Of a stretch of 64,000 nt of DNA, positions 17,846 through 24,215 are shown piece after piece. The stretch covers positions 310,001-374,000 of the forward strand of contig NZ_FQXS01000001.1 in NCBI RefSeq assembly GCF_900130015.1. Direction: 5' to 3'. A program made the position numbers and the translations under genes. A model generated the notes under the pieces. The model was not told the origin of the DNA, ran no database searches, and was given only the letters and a program-made list of their open reading frames with translations. Positions within the stretch are counted from its first letter, which is position 1. Every line of letters begins with the position of its first letter. This stretch comes from Desulfofustis glycolicus DSM 9705. Lineage in GTDB: Bacteria; Desulfobacterota; Desulfobulbia; Desulfobulbales; Desulfocapsaceae.

Positions 17846-19636
17846 TTACCTCTTCAAGGTGACGATGCGGATGGCCAGCCACATGAAGGCCAGCTGGATC
17901 GCCGCGCGGATCGCGATCAGGCCGGTGGAATAGTCGGCAAACGATAACGAGTGCACGCCGTAGGTCTCGCCGCCGTCGATGACCAGTTCAGGGCTGCCGC
18001 CACCAGGGGCGGCGTCGAGAAAATCGGTCGGCACGGCAAACAGGCCGGTGCCGCTCATATCGGTCAGAAACTGGTTGGTGCGCTCGCCCCAGCTGTGTTC
18101 ACCGACACTGTAGGCGGGCGGGATGTTGTTGGGCAGTTCCTGGGTCGGCTCGTTGGTGCCGGTCAACTCACCGGTCATCGTGTCGAGTTTTTCGCCGAGG
18201 GTGGTTTCCATCTGGTTGATATCTTCGCCAAGCTGCTCGCCGACTCCTTCGATATCGTCACCAACGCCGGTGATCTTGTTGCCCAGGCCGCGCACGTCCT
18301 GGCCGAGGCCGTCGAGCTTACCGCCGACGCCGTCAATGCTATTTTCGATCTTGGCCGTGTTGTCCGTTGTCGTCTGGCTGTTCTGGCCGATCCAGTCGAG
18401 CAGCTGGTTGGTCCGGGCCTGCTCTTCGGCGATCGCTTTGGTGTTCTGTGTGGTGGCGCGGGTGTTCTCGTCGATCGAGTCGAGCAGTTCGTTGTCTCCG
18501 GCACCGTCGCCCGGCTGTTCGTTCGGGGAGCCGGTTTCTGGGGTCTCCGGGTCGTCGGTTGGCTGATCGGTGCCTTCGCTCGGGTTCTCGTCGTTGTCCG
18601 TCTGGTCGGAGTCGTTGACGCAGATACAGGTATCGGAGCCGGGTACGTACATGAATGCCCTGGGAAAGCATTTTCTCCGGCATTCGTCGGTCTTCTCGTC
18701 GGTGTCGGGCTCCGGGGTGTTCGGGTTGAGGTTGATTGTCGCGCTGTCGACCAGGTCGGTCAGCCAGTCTTCTTCGATGTCGCAGACATCGCAGTTGTCT
18801 TCCGTGCAGTTGTCGTTGACCTTGTAGGAGATGCAGGGGATCTGCGCCTGCGCCACGGATGCTTCCGAGCAGCTGCCGGGGCTGGTCTCGTAGAACACCG
18901 AACTGCTGATGTTGTTGCAGTCGCTTTTCTTATAGACAAAGGACAGGTTGCACAGTGAGCCGTCCGGTTCATATTCCTTCATCCAGATCCAGGCGACGTT
19001 GGTGATCTCTGGATCGTTTGCGTCGAGGTCGCAGGCGTTGCAGATGCCGTCGTTATCGTTGTCGTTGCACTTGCAGTCGCCTTCGCAGGTGTCTTCGTCG
19101 ATATAGTAGTTGCCTACTCCGCATTGTTGTTCCAGTGCAGCACGTTCGTCCTGGCAGGGATCGATTCCACTGCAATAAACATAACCGTCAGGTTTGTTTT
19201 CGCTGTCTGCCATCCATGAATCATCCCAATTTGAAATCATTCGTGCGCCTGGCAAATTAGGCGCATTTTTTAGCATTGGCGTATAAGCGACTCGATACCA
19301 CGATGAGCCTGTCCATACGTTTAGGTAATACTGATAATAATAAACGGGAGTCGTAGGATCATCGCTCTGAATCGGATCAGCAATTTTTGTGAATGATTCG
19401 GATTGCCAATCTACAGTTACATTTTCCTCTGTATAGTTATTCAGCGTATAGGCACTACATGGACTACCCATACAACTGTATGACTGACGAGTAACGTAAT
19501 AGCATGATTCTGGAATCTGTGGTGGTGGAGCACAAAAGAGTTGTTTGGCCAGGCCGATCAGAAAGACGAAGACCAAGGCAATGACGATAATGATCTTCAG
19601 CCGGATCTTGAAAAATGATGGGGTCGGGATGGCCAT
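17846..19636 (-). CDS. pIII-like adsorption protein
   Basis: The 596-residue protein has an N-terminal hydrophobic signal (about 13-30) and a Cys-rich N-terminal half (many Cys pairs, for example CNDNDNDGICNACDLD). An acidic Asp/Glu/Pro/Thr linker follows at about 340-385, then a helical region with repeated Gly-x-Gly spacing (about 425-485), and a C-terminal membrane helix before a basic LKR end. This is the architecture of filamentous phage attachment proteins, which bind the pilus or a secondary receptor and anchor in the virion tip. The first 150 codons are clearly AT-richer than the rest. The start overlaps the stop of the preceding 46-aa gene (TGATG). Confidence 0.8.
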   Translation of the reverse strand: MAIPTPSFFKIRLKIIIVIALVFVFLIGLAKQLFCAPPPQIPESCYYVTRQSYSCMGSPCSAYTLNNYTEENVTVDWQSESFTKIADPIQSDDPTTPVYYYQYYLNVWTGSSWYRVAYTPMLKNAPNLPGARMISNWDDSWMADSENKPDGYVYCSGIDPCQDERAALEQQCGVGNYYIDEDTCEGDCKCNDNDNDGICNACDLDANDPEITNVAWIWMKEYEPDGSLCNLSFVYKKSDCNNISSSVFYETSPGSCSEASVAQAQIPCISYKVNDNCTEDNCDVCDIEEDWLTDLVDSATINLNPNTPEPDTDEKTDECRRKCFPRAFMYVPGSDTCICVNDSDQTDNDENPSEGTDQPTDDPETPETGSPNEQPGDGAGDNELLDSIDENTRATTQNTKAIAEEQARTNQLLDWIGQNSQTTTDNTAKIENSIDGVGGKLDGLGQDVRGLGNKITGVGDDIEGVGEQLGEDINQMETTLGEKLDTMTGELTGTNEPTQELPNNIPPAYSVGEHSWGERTNQFLTDMSGTGLFAVPTDFLDAAPGGGSPELVIDGGETYGVHSLSFADYSTGLIAIRAAIQLAFMWLAIRIVTLKR

Positions 19637-19776
19637 CAGAAGTTGATTGTCTTGAGGATATTGGCGATGAGAAAGCCGCAGGCGACGATAAAGGCGATGG
19701 CCACGAACGGAGCGGCCAGCGCGAACAGGTCGGTGATCAGCTGGGCGGTGTCGAAGTCCTGGGGCATGGTGATCAT
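19636..19776 (-). CDS. 46-aa single-helix membrane protein, candidate minor coat protein
   Basis: The protein starts MITMPQDFDTAQLITDLFAL and has one membrane helix (about 17-40) with a short basic end (LKTINF). The TGA overlaps the ATG of the adsorption gene, as in coupled pVII/pIX-type genes next to pIII. Size and topology fit a minor tip protein of a filamentous virion. Confidence 0.65.
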   Translation of the reverse strand: MITMPQDFDTAQLITDLFALAAPFVAIAFIVACGFLIANILKTINF

Positions 19777-19779
19777 GGC

Positions 19780-19953
19780 TTACCAGTCATCGTTATCGCT
19801 GGAGCCGGAGTCGCCGTGCACCAGTCGCTCACTCTGCTCGATCTGCAGTTCCACGAGGTGTTCGCGTTGCATCTCTTCCTGCGCTTCCCGCTGCTCGCGG
19901 GTCAGTCCACAGCTGTCGCGGGTACCGTCGTCGTAGTCGGTGTACCAGCCCAT
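19780..19953 (-). CDS. 57-aa charged small phage protein
   Basis: The start MGWYTDYDDGTRDSCG follows GGAGCTG at suitable spacing; an in-frame ATG 36 bp upstream lies inside the previous gene. The protein is rich in Glu/Gln and Arg, probably one soluble helix (REQREAQEEMQREHLVELQ) with an acidic C-terminus. No family is recognised. It is packed between two small membrane-protein genes. Confidence 0.55.
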   Translation of the reverse strand: MGWYTDYDDGTRDSCGLTREQREAQEEMQREHLVELQIEQSERLVHGDSGSSDNDDW

Positions 19954-19957
19954 AGTT

Positions 19958-20086
19958 TCAGCTCCATTTGATAGTAGTGGCAGCGACAAAAGCGATGCCG
20001 GTCAGCCCGCCGAGACCAAAGGACATGATATCGGCCAGGCTCAGCGTGATCGCCTCCAGGATCTGGGTCAGTTCGGCGGCGGTCAT
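19958..20086 (-). CDS. 42-aa membrane peptide, candidate minor coat protein
   Basis: It encodes MTAAELTQILEAITLSLADI followed by a glycine-containing hydrophobic stretch and the end TTIKWS. It has an acidic amphipathic N-terminus, one membrane helix and a basic C-terminus, the coat-like layout. It overlaps the previous 28-aa frame by 4 bp (ATGA). Confidence 0.6.
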   Translation of the reverse strand: MTAAELTQILEAITLSLADIMSFGLGGLTGIAFVAATTIKWS

Positions 20087-20169
20087 CGGCTCAGCACGCT
20101 GTTGATGATGACAAAGACGGTGTAGATGATCGAGGCGTAGCCGAGCATGAAGATGGTTGCACCGTTCAT
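20083..20169 (-). CDS. 28-aa membrane peptide
   Basis: The frame encodes MNGATIFMLGYASIIYTVFV plus IINSVLSR, a single hydrophobic helix. The stop overlaps the next start by 4 bp, and it begins 5 bp after the preceding 42-aa gene. Its size is like Ff pIX/pVII (about 32-33 residues). The length is short, so confidence rests on the coupling. Confidence 0.5.
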   Translation of the reverse strand: MNGATIFMLGYASIIYTVFVIINSVLSR

Positions 20170-20174
20170 ATTGA

Positions 20175-20303
20175 TCACCCCTTGGTCGGCATTTTGCCGA
20201 TCGATTTGTTCACCGAGAAGAGGAAGCCGACCACGAGGCCGGCCACCCAGCCGCAGAGCACCAGGCCGAGCCCGGCGCCGTAGAGTGCCAGATTTATCTC
20301 CAT
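20175..20303 (-). CDS. 42-aa membrane peptide with Gly-rich helix
   Basis: It encodes MEINLALYGAGLGLVLCGWV, a continuing hydrophobic segment, and the basic tail NKSIGKMPTKG. There is one long membrane helix with small residues, and the start overlaps the preceding 103-aa gene by 10 bp. It is probably a minor structural protein. Confidence 0.58.
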   Translation of the reverse strand: MEINLALYGAGLGLVLCGWVAGLVVGFLFSVNKSIGKMPTKG

Positions 20304-20605
20304 CCCTTCACCCTGAGGCTCGTGCTTTTATTGAGCAGCTTGCGATAGACCTGGTTCTGCTGGTCCCACTCGAAGCTGCCGCGTGACCAGGTGTCGCGTG
20401 CCTGCCGGGCGTTTCTTGCCTGGTCTTCGTAGTAGTCGGCCGAGCGGTTGAAGCGGCTCGATTCCAGGGACGGAAAGAGCATTGCTTTGACCAGGTCGAA
20501 GCCGGCGACGAGCAGCATGAAGCCGACCAGGGCGGTGACGATGGTGCCGATGTCCAGTTGGATCTGGCCCACCAGCGGCAGGGCAACTTGAAAGGCTTGG
20601 TCCAT
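20294..20605 (-). CDS. 103-aa membrane protein of the virion module
   Basis: The protein has one membrane helix at about residues 20-45 (TIVTALVGFMLLVAGFDLVK) and a charged, aromatic C-terminal half (FNRSADYYEDQARNARQARD) likely to be cytoplasmic. It is the first gene after the terminator that follows the coat genes. No family is recognised. The position suggests a structural or assembly role. Confidence 0.6.
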   Translation of the reverse strand: MDQAFQVALPLVGQIQLDIGTIVTALVGFMLLVAGFDLVKAMLFPSLESSRFNRSADYYEDQARNARQARDTWSRGSFEWDQQNQVYRKLLNKSTSLRVKGWR

Positions 20606-20622
20606 GGGTTTCTTGTCTTGTT

Positions 20623-20655
20623 AAGAAAGGAAGGGGAGCTGCCTGCTCCCCTTCC
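20623..20655 (-). terminator. Terminator directly after the major coat gene
   Basis: On the minus strand an 11-bp perfect stem (arms at 20645-20655 and 20629-20639, loop 20640-20644) is followed by TTTCTT (20628-20623). It lies 14 bp after the coat stop codon. Ff phages have a strong terminator after the major coat gene VIII, and this one would likewise keep coat expression high relative to the tip genes. Confidence 0.85.
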
Positions 20656-20668
20656 CGGGGCCGGGTGA

Positions 20669-20806
20669 TTAGACCGGCATTTTGGCGGTGCGGCCGATGT
20701 AGCGGCGGGCAACGAAGAACAGGCCAACGCCGATGAAGCCGAGCATCAGCGTGGAGACGTTCGTTGACAGGCCGGTGATATCGACGGCGTCAAACAGATC
20801 TTGCAT
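20669..20806 (-). CDS. Candidate major coat protein, leaderless Pf3 type (45 aa)
   Basis: The protein begins MQDLFDAVDITGLSTNVSTL, continues with one membrane helix and ends in a basic segment (ARRYIGRTAKMPV). An acidic amphipathic start, central helix and Arg/Lys end are the mature coat protein design. There is no signal peptide. Pf3 phage has a 44-residue coat protein that also lacks a leader and inserts through YidC. A strong GGAGGA ribosome-binding site precedes it and a terminator follows, both suiting the most abundant virion protein. Which of the two adjacent coat-like genes is major is not certain. Confidence 0.7.
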   Translation of the reverse strand: MQDLFDAVDITGLSTNVSTLMLGFIGVGLFFVARRYIGRTAKMPV

Positions 20807-20842
20807 GGGATTCCTCCTTATGCAGGGGTTTGGGGGTTATGG

Positions 20843-20977
20843 TCAGTGGAATACCTTGTAGAGTATGCCCAGGCCGACCACGATGAGAAGGCAACTGACG
20901 ATGCCGGTGACGGTGGTCAGAAGGTCCGTGCGGATGCCGGTAAAGTAGGTTGCCTCGATGAGCGGTGTCCATTCCAT
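20843..20977 (-). CDS. Second coat-like protein (44 aa)
   Basis: It encodes MEWTPLIEATYFTGIRTDLL followed by a hydrophobic helix and LYKVFH. Like the gene downstream it lacks a signal peptide and has an acidic start, one membrane helix and a basic end. AGGAGAAGG lies just upstream. It could be a minor coat protein or the major one, with the downstream gene as paralogue. Confidence 0.65.
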   Translation of the reverse strand: MEWTPLIEATYFTGIRTDLLTTVTGIVSCLLIVVGLGILYKVFH

Positions 20978-21043
20978 AGCCTTCTCCTCTTGATTTTTTG
21001 GTGCGGCGGGGGGTAGAGTGAAAATGATGCGGGAAATCGGGAC

Positions 21044-21094
21044 GATCGACAGCGCACCCGCCCGGCTGTAGCCGGAACGGCTGCGCTGTCGATC
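21044..21094. repeat. Nested inverted repeat upstream of the coat genes
   Basis: Perfect 13-bp arms gatcgacagcgca (21044-21056) and tgcgctgtcgatc (21082-21094) enclose a second hairpin ccggc/gccgg (21062-21066, 21071-21075). It lies between the candidate ssDNA-binding gene and the coat genes. There is no T-run, so it is more likely a single-strand structure signal, processing site or operator than a terminator. Confidence 0.6.
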
Positions 21095-21122
21095 TCGTGC
21101 GGAGTCGGCTGGTCATATGCTG

Positions 21123-21434
21123 TTACCGTGCGGGTTGGTCCCAGAGACTGAGTTGATTGAACCAGCGGCCGTTGTTGAAACGACTGCTGGCGGACAAGAA
21201 GGCCGTGGTTTCGATTTCGGATTCTTCGCGGCCCATCGGCATGCGTGAGTTGATGACGATCTCGGTGGGCCGGTGCAGCGTATCTTTGGCCGGGATGATG
21301 ATCCGGTTGGCGTAGAAGTCGCCGCGCTGGCTCTTGATCTGCTCGACGGCTTTGATGACGCCGTGGACGAAGACTTCGAGCCTGCTGTCTTTGAATTTGG
21401 TCTCGGTGCTGGGGGCGGTGGTTGTTTGGGCCAT
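21123..21434 (-). CDS. Candidate phage ssDNA-binding protein (gpV role)
   Basis: The 103-residue soluble protein begins MAQTTTAPSTETKFKDSRLE and contains alternating strands (DFYANRIIIPAKDTLHRPTE) that could form an OB-like barrel. It lies directly upstream of the coat genes, where filamentous phages encode the ssDNA-binding protein that coats the genome before assembly. No exact family is recognised, so the role is inferred from size, solubility and position. Confidence 0.5.
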   Translation of the reverse strand: MAQTTTAPSTETKFKDSRLEVFVHGVIKAVEQIKSQRGDFYANRIIIPAKDTLHRPTEIVINSRMPMGREESEIETTAFLSASSRFNNGRWFNQLSLWDQPAR

Positions 21435-21458
21435 GGTCGTGTCTCCTGTCTGTGGTTG

Positions 21459-21632
21459 TTAGATGGTGCGTGGCTTGATGGTGATGGTCTTACCGTCTAT
21501 GCGGTATTGGGCCAGTTTCAGGCCGCAGCGCTCCTGGCTGAGCAGTTTCTGGATGGCGCGGTTGGCGGTTACCGGGTTGTCGGTGCCGGTGACTTTGAAG
21601 CAGCTGATGTGGATTTCCTTGGTCTGTTTCAT
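21459..21632 (-). CDS. 57-aa hypothetical phage protein
   Basis: It encodes MKQTKEIHISCFKVTGTDNP and ends GKTITIKPRTI. The small basic protein has predicted beta strands at both ends and no membrane segment. It lies 24 bp upstream of the candidate ssDNA-binding gene on the same strand. It is perhaps a DNA-binding accessory, but nothing specific is recognised. Confidence 0.52.
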   Translation of the reverse strand: MKQTKEIHISCFKVTGTDNPVTANRAIQKLLSQERCGLKLAQYRIDGKTITIKPRTI

Positions 21633-21650
21633 GGGCGTGGTCTCGTCTGG

Positions 21651-21851
21651 TTAGAGGCGGGTGGCGGTCCAGCTGGGCGGTTGGTTCATGAGTTCCGTGG
21701 TGCAGGGGGCGCAGAGTGAGTGGTCCGGAGTGATCTGGGTGCCGCAGGCGGCGCATAGGTGATGCGTTGGTGTCGGTGTTTTTGGATCGATGACCCAGGT
21801 GGTGCCGGCCAGGACTGCGATTTCCGGTTGCAGTTTTTTGTCAGGATTCAT
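21651..21851 (-). CDS. Zinc-ribbon small phage protein (66 aa)
   Basis: The protein holds two CxxC pairs 11 residues apart in LCAACGTQITPDHSLCAPC, the signature of a zinc ribbon. It is the first gene of the leftward phage operon, directly after the operator region shared with the repressor. A regulatory or nucleic-acid-binding role is plausible. No named family is recognised. Confidence 0.6.
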   Translation of the reverse strand: MNPDKKLQPEIAVLAGTTWVIDPKTPTPTHHLCAACGTQITPDHSLCAPCTTELMNQPPSWTATRL

Positions 21852-21994
21852 TTGAAATCCCTTGTTTCATAAGGAAATACAGATAAGATTAAACAAGTAT
21901 TTCGTATTGCAGCGCCGAAGAAACATGTGTTTCTTTGAGCCATTATTAATGAATCTATTGTTTCATGTCAAGAAGAAAACGAAACTAATATTTC
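21852..21994. promoter_or_regulatory. Divergent phage control region with repeated GAAA/TTTC operator half-sites
   Basis: The 143-bp AT-rich gap between the lytic operon and the repressor gene holds a symmetrical site at 21918-21935 (aagaaaca, tg, tgtttctt). Related half-sites are tgtttcat near 21863-21870 and 21958-21965, and gaaac-taata-tttc at 21980-21993. Repeated near-identical half-sites on both sides are typical of CI-type operator sets. Confidence 0.6.
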
Positions 21995-22417
21995 ATGAAT
22001 GCTAACTTTAACGACGTCTGGGAAAGACTAGTTGAGGCAACAGATATCCGGTTCAACAAAGATCTGGCTGAAATTGTTGACGTAACACCTCAATATGTCT
22101 CTCAAAAGAGAAGGAAAAACGAATTTCCATTTGGGTGGGCTTACCTGGTAGCACAAAAATATAATTTGCTTACAGAGTGGATCATTACTGGCAAGCCTCC
22201 GAAAAATATTGAAGGGAAAAAAAAGGATTCACTCCATTTTCAGATACTTAACGATCTTGATGAATGGCTGCAGGAATTAGTAGTAGGCGAACCTTACCGC
22301 AAGGAATGGTTCCGTGCGTCTATTGAGGATTCTTTTCCGATGTTTCGAGAGTGGAAGAAAAGAAAAGAGAATGAGGAAGGCAGAAGTGATATCGATCCAC
22401 AGTCTAATGTAGCGTAG
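21995..22417 (+). CDS. CI-type phage repressor, HTH domain without protease domain
   Basis: The 140-residue protein starts MNANFNDVWERLVEATDIRF, then has a helix-turn-helix (KDLAEIVDVTPQYVSQKRRK) and LLTEWIITGKPP, which matches the bacteriophage CI repressor HTH family. There is no S24/LexA-like peptidase, so release would not be by RecA-driven self-cleavage. A charged C-terminal part may mediate dimerisation. It diverges from the phage operon and so is the likely lysogeny switch. Confidence 0.8.
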   Translation: MNANFNDVWERLVEATDIRFNKDLAEIVDVTPQYVSQKRRKNEFPFGWAYLVAQKYNLLTEWIITGKPPKNIEGKKKDSLHFQILNDLDEWLQELVVGEPYRKEWFRASIEDSFPMFREWKKRKENEEGRSDIDPQSNVA

Positions 22418-22753
22418 ACACGCACAACTGGTAAACAAATATTACCAAAAAGCACCTTTCAAGGAGGTCCTTGAAAACCCTGTACTACTGAGTGTCATAT
22501 TCTGAATATATGATATGCAGTTTTGCGTATTATACGAAGTTCGCCTAAGCAGTTATTTTGCACTTATTTTTCTTTTCCGCTAACTCTTGATAATATTTCG
22601 GTATGATTTGTCGATGTTATTTAACATATAATTACAGGTATTTATCGTTTATACCTATGGACAAAATCATGGTGATCTGAAAAAATGCTAGTCTTCAAAT
22701 TAGCCGAAGATCTCCTACAAATAAGTACTAACAGCGAATTCGCCTAATTAACG
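22418..22753. other. AT-rich gap between phage repressor and first cassette
   Basis: No gene is seen. A hairpin lies at 22457-22476 (tttcaagg, aggt, ccttgaaa), without a T-run, which may end repressor transcription. A TATAAT at 22627-22632 has no good -35 partner. The last bases lead into the core GTTATGC at 22753-22759, the left boundary of the cassette array; an attI site cannot be identified. Confidence 0.4.
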
Positions 22754-22763
22754 TTATGCAATA

Positions 22764-23558
22764 ATGGAATATTCTAAGTTTCAACAATCTGTTATTGAAG
22801 CAATTAAAGATTGCAAAAGTGAAGTAAAAAATTGTTGCGAAAATGCGCTACTCCATCTTGAAAAGGCATGGCTTATCAAAGATATAGATGCAGAGATGGC
22901 AGTTTTCAGAGGAATAACAGCAGAAGAGGAAGCCGCAATTGCATTATTTTTTTGTCTCAAGAAGCACCAATACAATAATGCTAATAAATTACCATTCAAA
23001 CAACATCCTGCAAAGCTAGGTTTGTATCCGTTTCTGAGACATATTGGTAATCATCTAGCTGGCACGTTCTTTTCAGAGTCAAGCCCATTTGAAAATCATC
23101 GATTGAAATTAATTGATGTTAACGGCAGAAAAGCATTAGTAATAATATTCAAACTGAAGAATCACAATATAGACATTAGACCACTTCCTCCTCTACACTT
23201 CACTATTTCAAATGATGAAACTGGTGAAATCAAAACATTTGATATCGATTTTAAAGAGTTGTACATAGGTGATAATTATAAAAACTCTTTAAAATATATA
23301 GAAGATGTTTCAAGTAAAAGAAACAGATTGCTCTATGCAAATAGTGCTGGAAAGCCAGAAGTTAAAGGGGATATGGAGGAATACTTAAACTTCCAAAAAA
23401 TGAAAGTATTTCTATTTATCTACATTGTACTTCTGATCGACCCTTGGGAAAAAGCGGAAGGTTCTTCAGGGTTTGTTCAGCAAGCCTTAGATTCATATCT
23501 GTTATTACTTAATAGAATCCAGAAAGAAGATGTAATACAGGCCCAACAAAGCGTTTGA
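22764..23558 (+). CDS. Cassette 1 protein, unknown (264 aa)
   Basis: The 264-residue protein is predicted cytosolic with no signal or clear membrane helix. Visible segments are a helical N-terminus with paired Cys (KNCCENALLHLEKAW), the block RGITAEEEAAIALFFCLKKH and a PLHFTISNDETGEI beta region; the C-terminus is helical. No family is recognised with confidence. The start lies 10 bp from the recombination point with no ribosome-binding site, and the stop lies inside the attC, as is common in cassettes. Confidence 0.7.
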   Translation: MEYSKFQQSVIEAIKDCKSEVKNCCENALLHLEKAWLIKDIDAEMAVFRGITAEEEAAIALFFCLKKHQYNNANKLPFKQHPAKLGLYPFLRHIGNHLAGTFFSESSPFENHRLKLIDVNGRKALVIIFKLKNHNIDIRPLPPLHFTISNDETGEIKTFDIDFKELYIGDNYKNSLKYIEDVSSKRNRLLYANSAGKPEVKGDMEEYLNFQKMKVFLFIYIVLLIDPWEKAEGSSGFVQQALDSYLLLLNRIQKEDVIQAQQSV

Positions 23559-23599
23559 GGCGATCTCGCTGAAACTCGCCGCTCAACTTCACGTTATAT
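23541..23599 (+). repeat. attC site 1 (59 bp)
   Basis: R'' box GCCCAAC (23541-23547) fits RYYYAAC. R' box GTTATAT (23593-23599) fits GTTRRRY except one base. The arms ttgaggcga and tcgccgctcaa can pair around a short loop, making a hairpin with an off-centre bulge, as attC sites do. Confidence 0.8.
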
Positions 23600-24047
23600 G
23601 GTGGAAAGTATAATTAAAATGAAAGACGAAGCGTATATTAAGGCTATTGGCCATATCCTATTCTCTTTTCAAATGCTTGAAGAAGGGCTGAAAATATGTG
23701 TAGGCCTTTCTTATGACATAATATCTGCAGTAGTTCCAAGTGAACTTTCATTTAAAGTCAATGCGAAGAAAATTGAAAAATCCTCATTAGGTAGCCTTAT
23801 AACGTTGTTTTCAGATGTTACTAAAAATCATTCTCTAGTTACAGACTTGAAAAATATTGTCCAATGGAGAAACTTTTGTGCACATAATGCATATTTACAT
23901 GAATTTCAAAACAGAAATGATCAAAGTAATTTTTCAAACCATTCTATAGAAGATTTAGTTAAAGTACTAAAGCATTTAAATGAATTAGTAAATCGTGTAG
24001 GAATAGAAGTGGCTAAGCTGAGAGAAGTTCAAAAGAAACTGGAATAA
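23598..24047 (+). CDS. Cassette 2 protein, HEPN-like (149 aa)
   Basis: The 149-residue, mostly helical protein carries WRNFCAHNAYL at about 90-100. Arg91 and His96 form the Rx4H pattern of HEPN domains, many of which are RNases in toxin-antitoxin and defence systems. The helix just before (HSLVTDLKNIVQ) and the C-terminal helix fit the four-helix HEPN bundle. The first ATG overlaps the cassette core site; a second ATG at 23619 may be the true start. No partner antitoxin gene is in the cassette. HEPN assignment is by motif only. Confidence 0.6.
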   Translation: MVESIIKMKDEAYIKAIGHILFSFQMLEEGLKICVGLSYDIISAVVPSELSFKVNAKKIEKSSLGSLITLFSDVTKNHSLVTDLKNIVQWRNFCAHNAYLHEFQNRNDQSNFSNHSIEDLVKVLKHLNELVNRVGIEVAKLREVQKKLE

Positions 24048-24054
24048 TAAAGAC

Positions 24055-24182
24055 ATATAACCAGGCGTTCAAAGGGACTGCATGAGGCTCGGCGTTTAAA
24101 AACTCCGTGGCAGGTCAAAACATAAATCATATATATAAAGTAAATACTAGAGGCCCCGCAGCCCCTTAACTTCACGTTAGAT
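24055..24182 (+). repeat. attC site 2 (128 bp)
   Basis: R'' ATATAAC (24055-24061) and R' GTTAGAT (24176-24182, perfect GTTRRRY). Next to them are L-box arms caggcgttcaaagggactgc and gcagccccttaacttcacg, closely resembling Vibrio VCR-type ends. The centre is a long AT-rich loop. Confidence 0.88.
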
Positions 24183-24215
24183 TAAAATACTTCATAAAGT
24201 GAAATTGGAAGAGAT

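Noticed and set aside
20790..21116. A 108-codon frame over the coat genes
   Set aside because: It is a shadow of two small coat-like genes that have good ribosome-binding sites, and its composition is Pro/His/Arg-rich.
22725..22759. A possible attI or fourth attC before cassette 1
   Set aside because: Only the GTTATGC core and a short palindrome gcgaattcgc are seen. No paired arms of an attC and no IntI gene support either call, so it is only taken as the array boundary.
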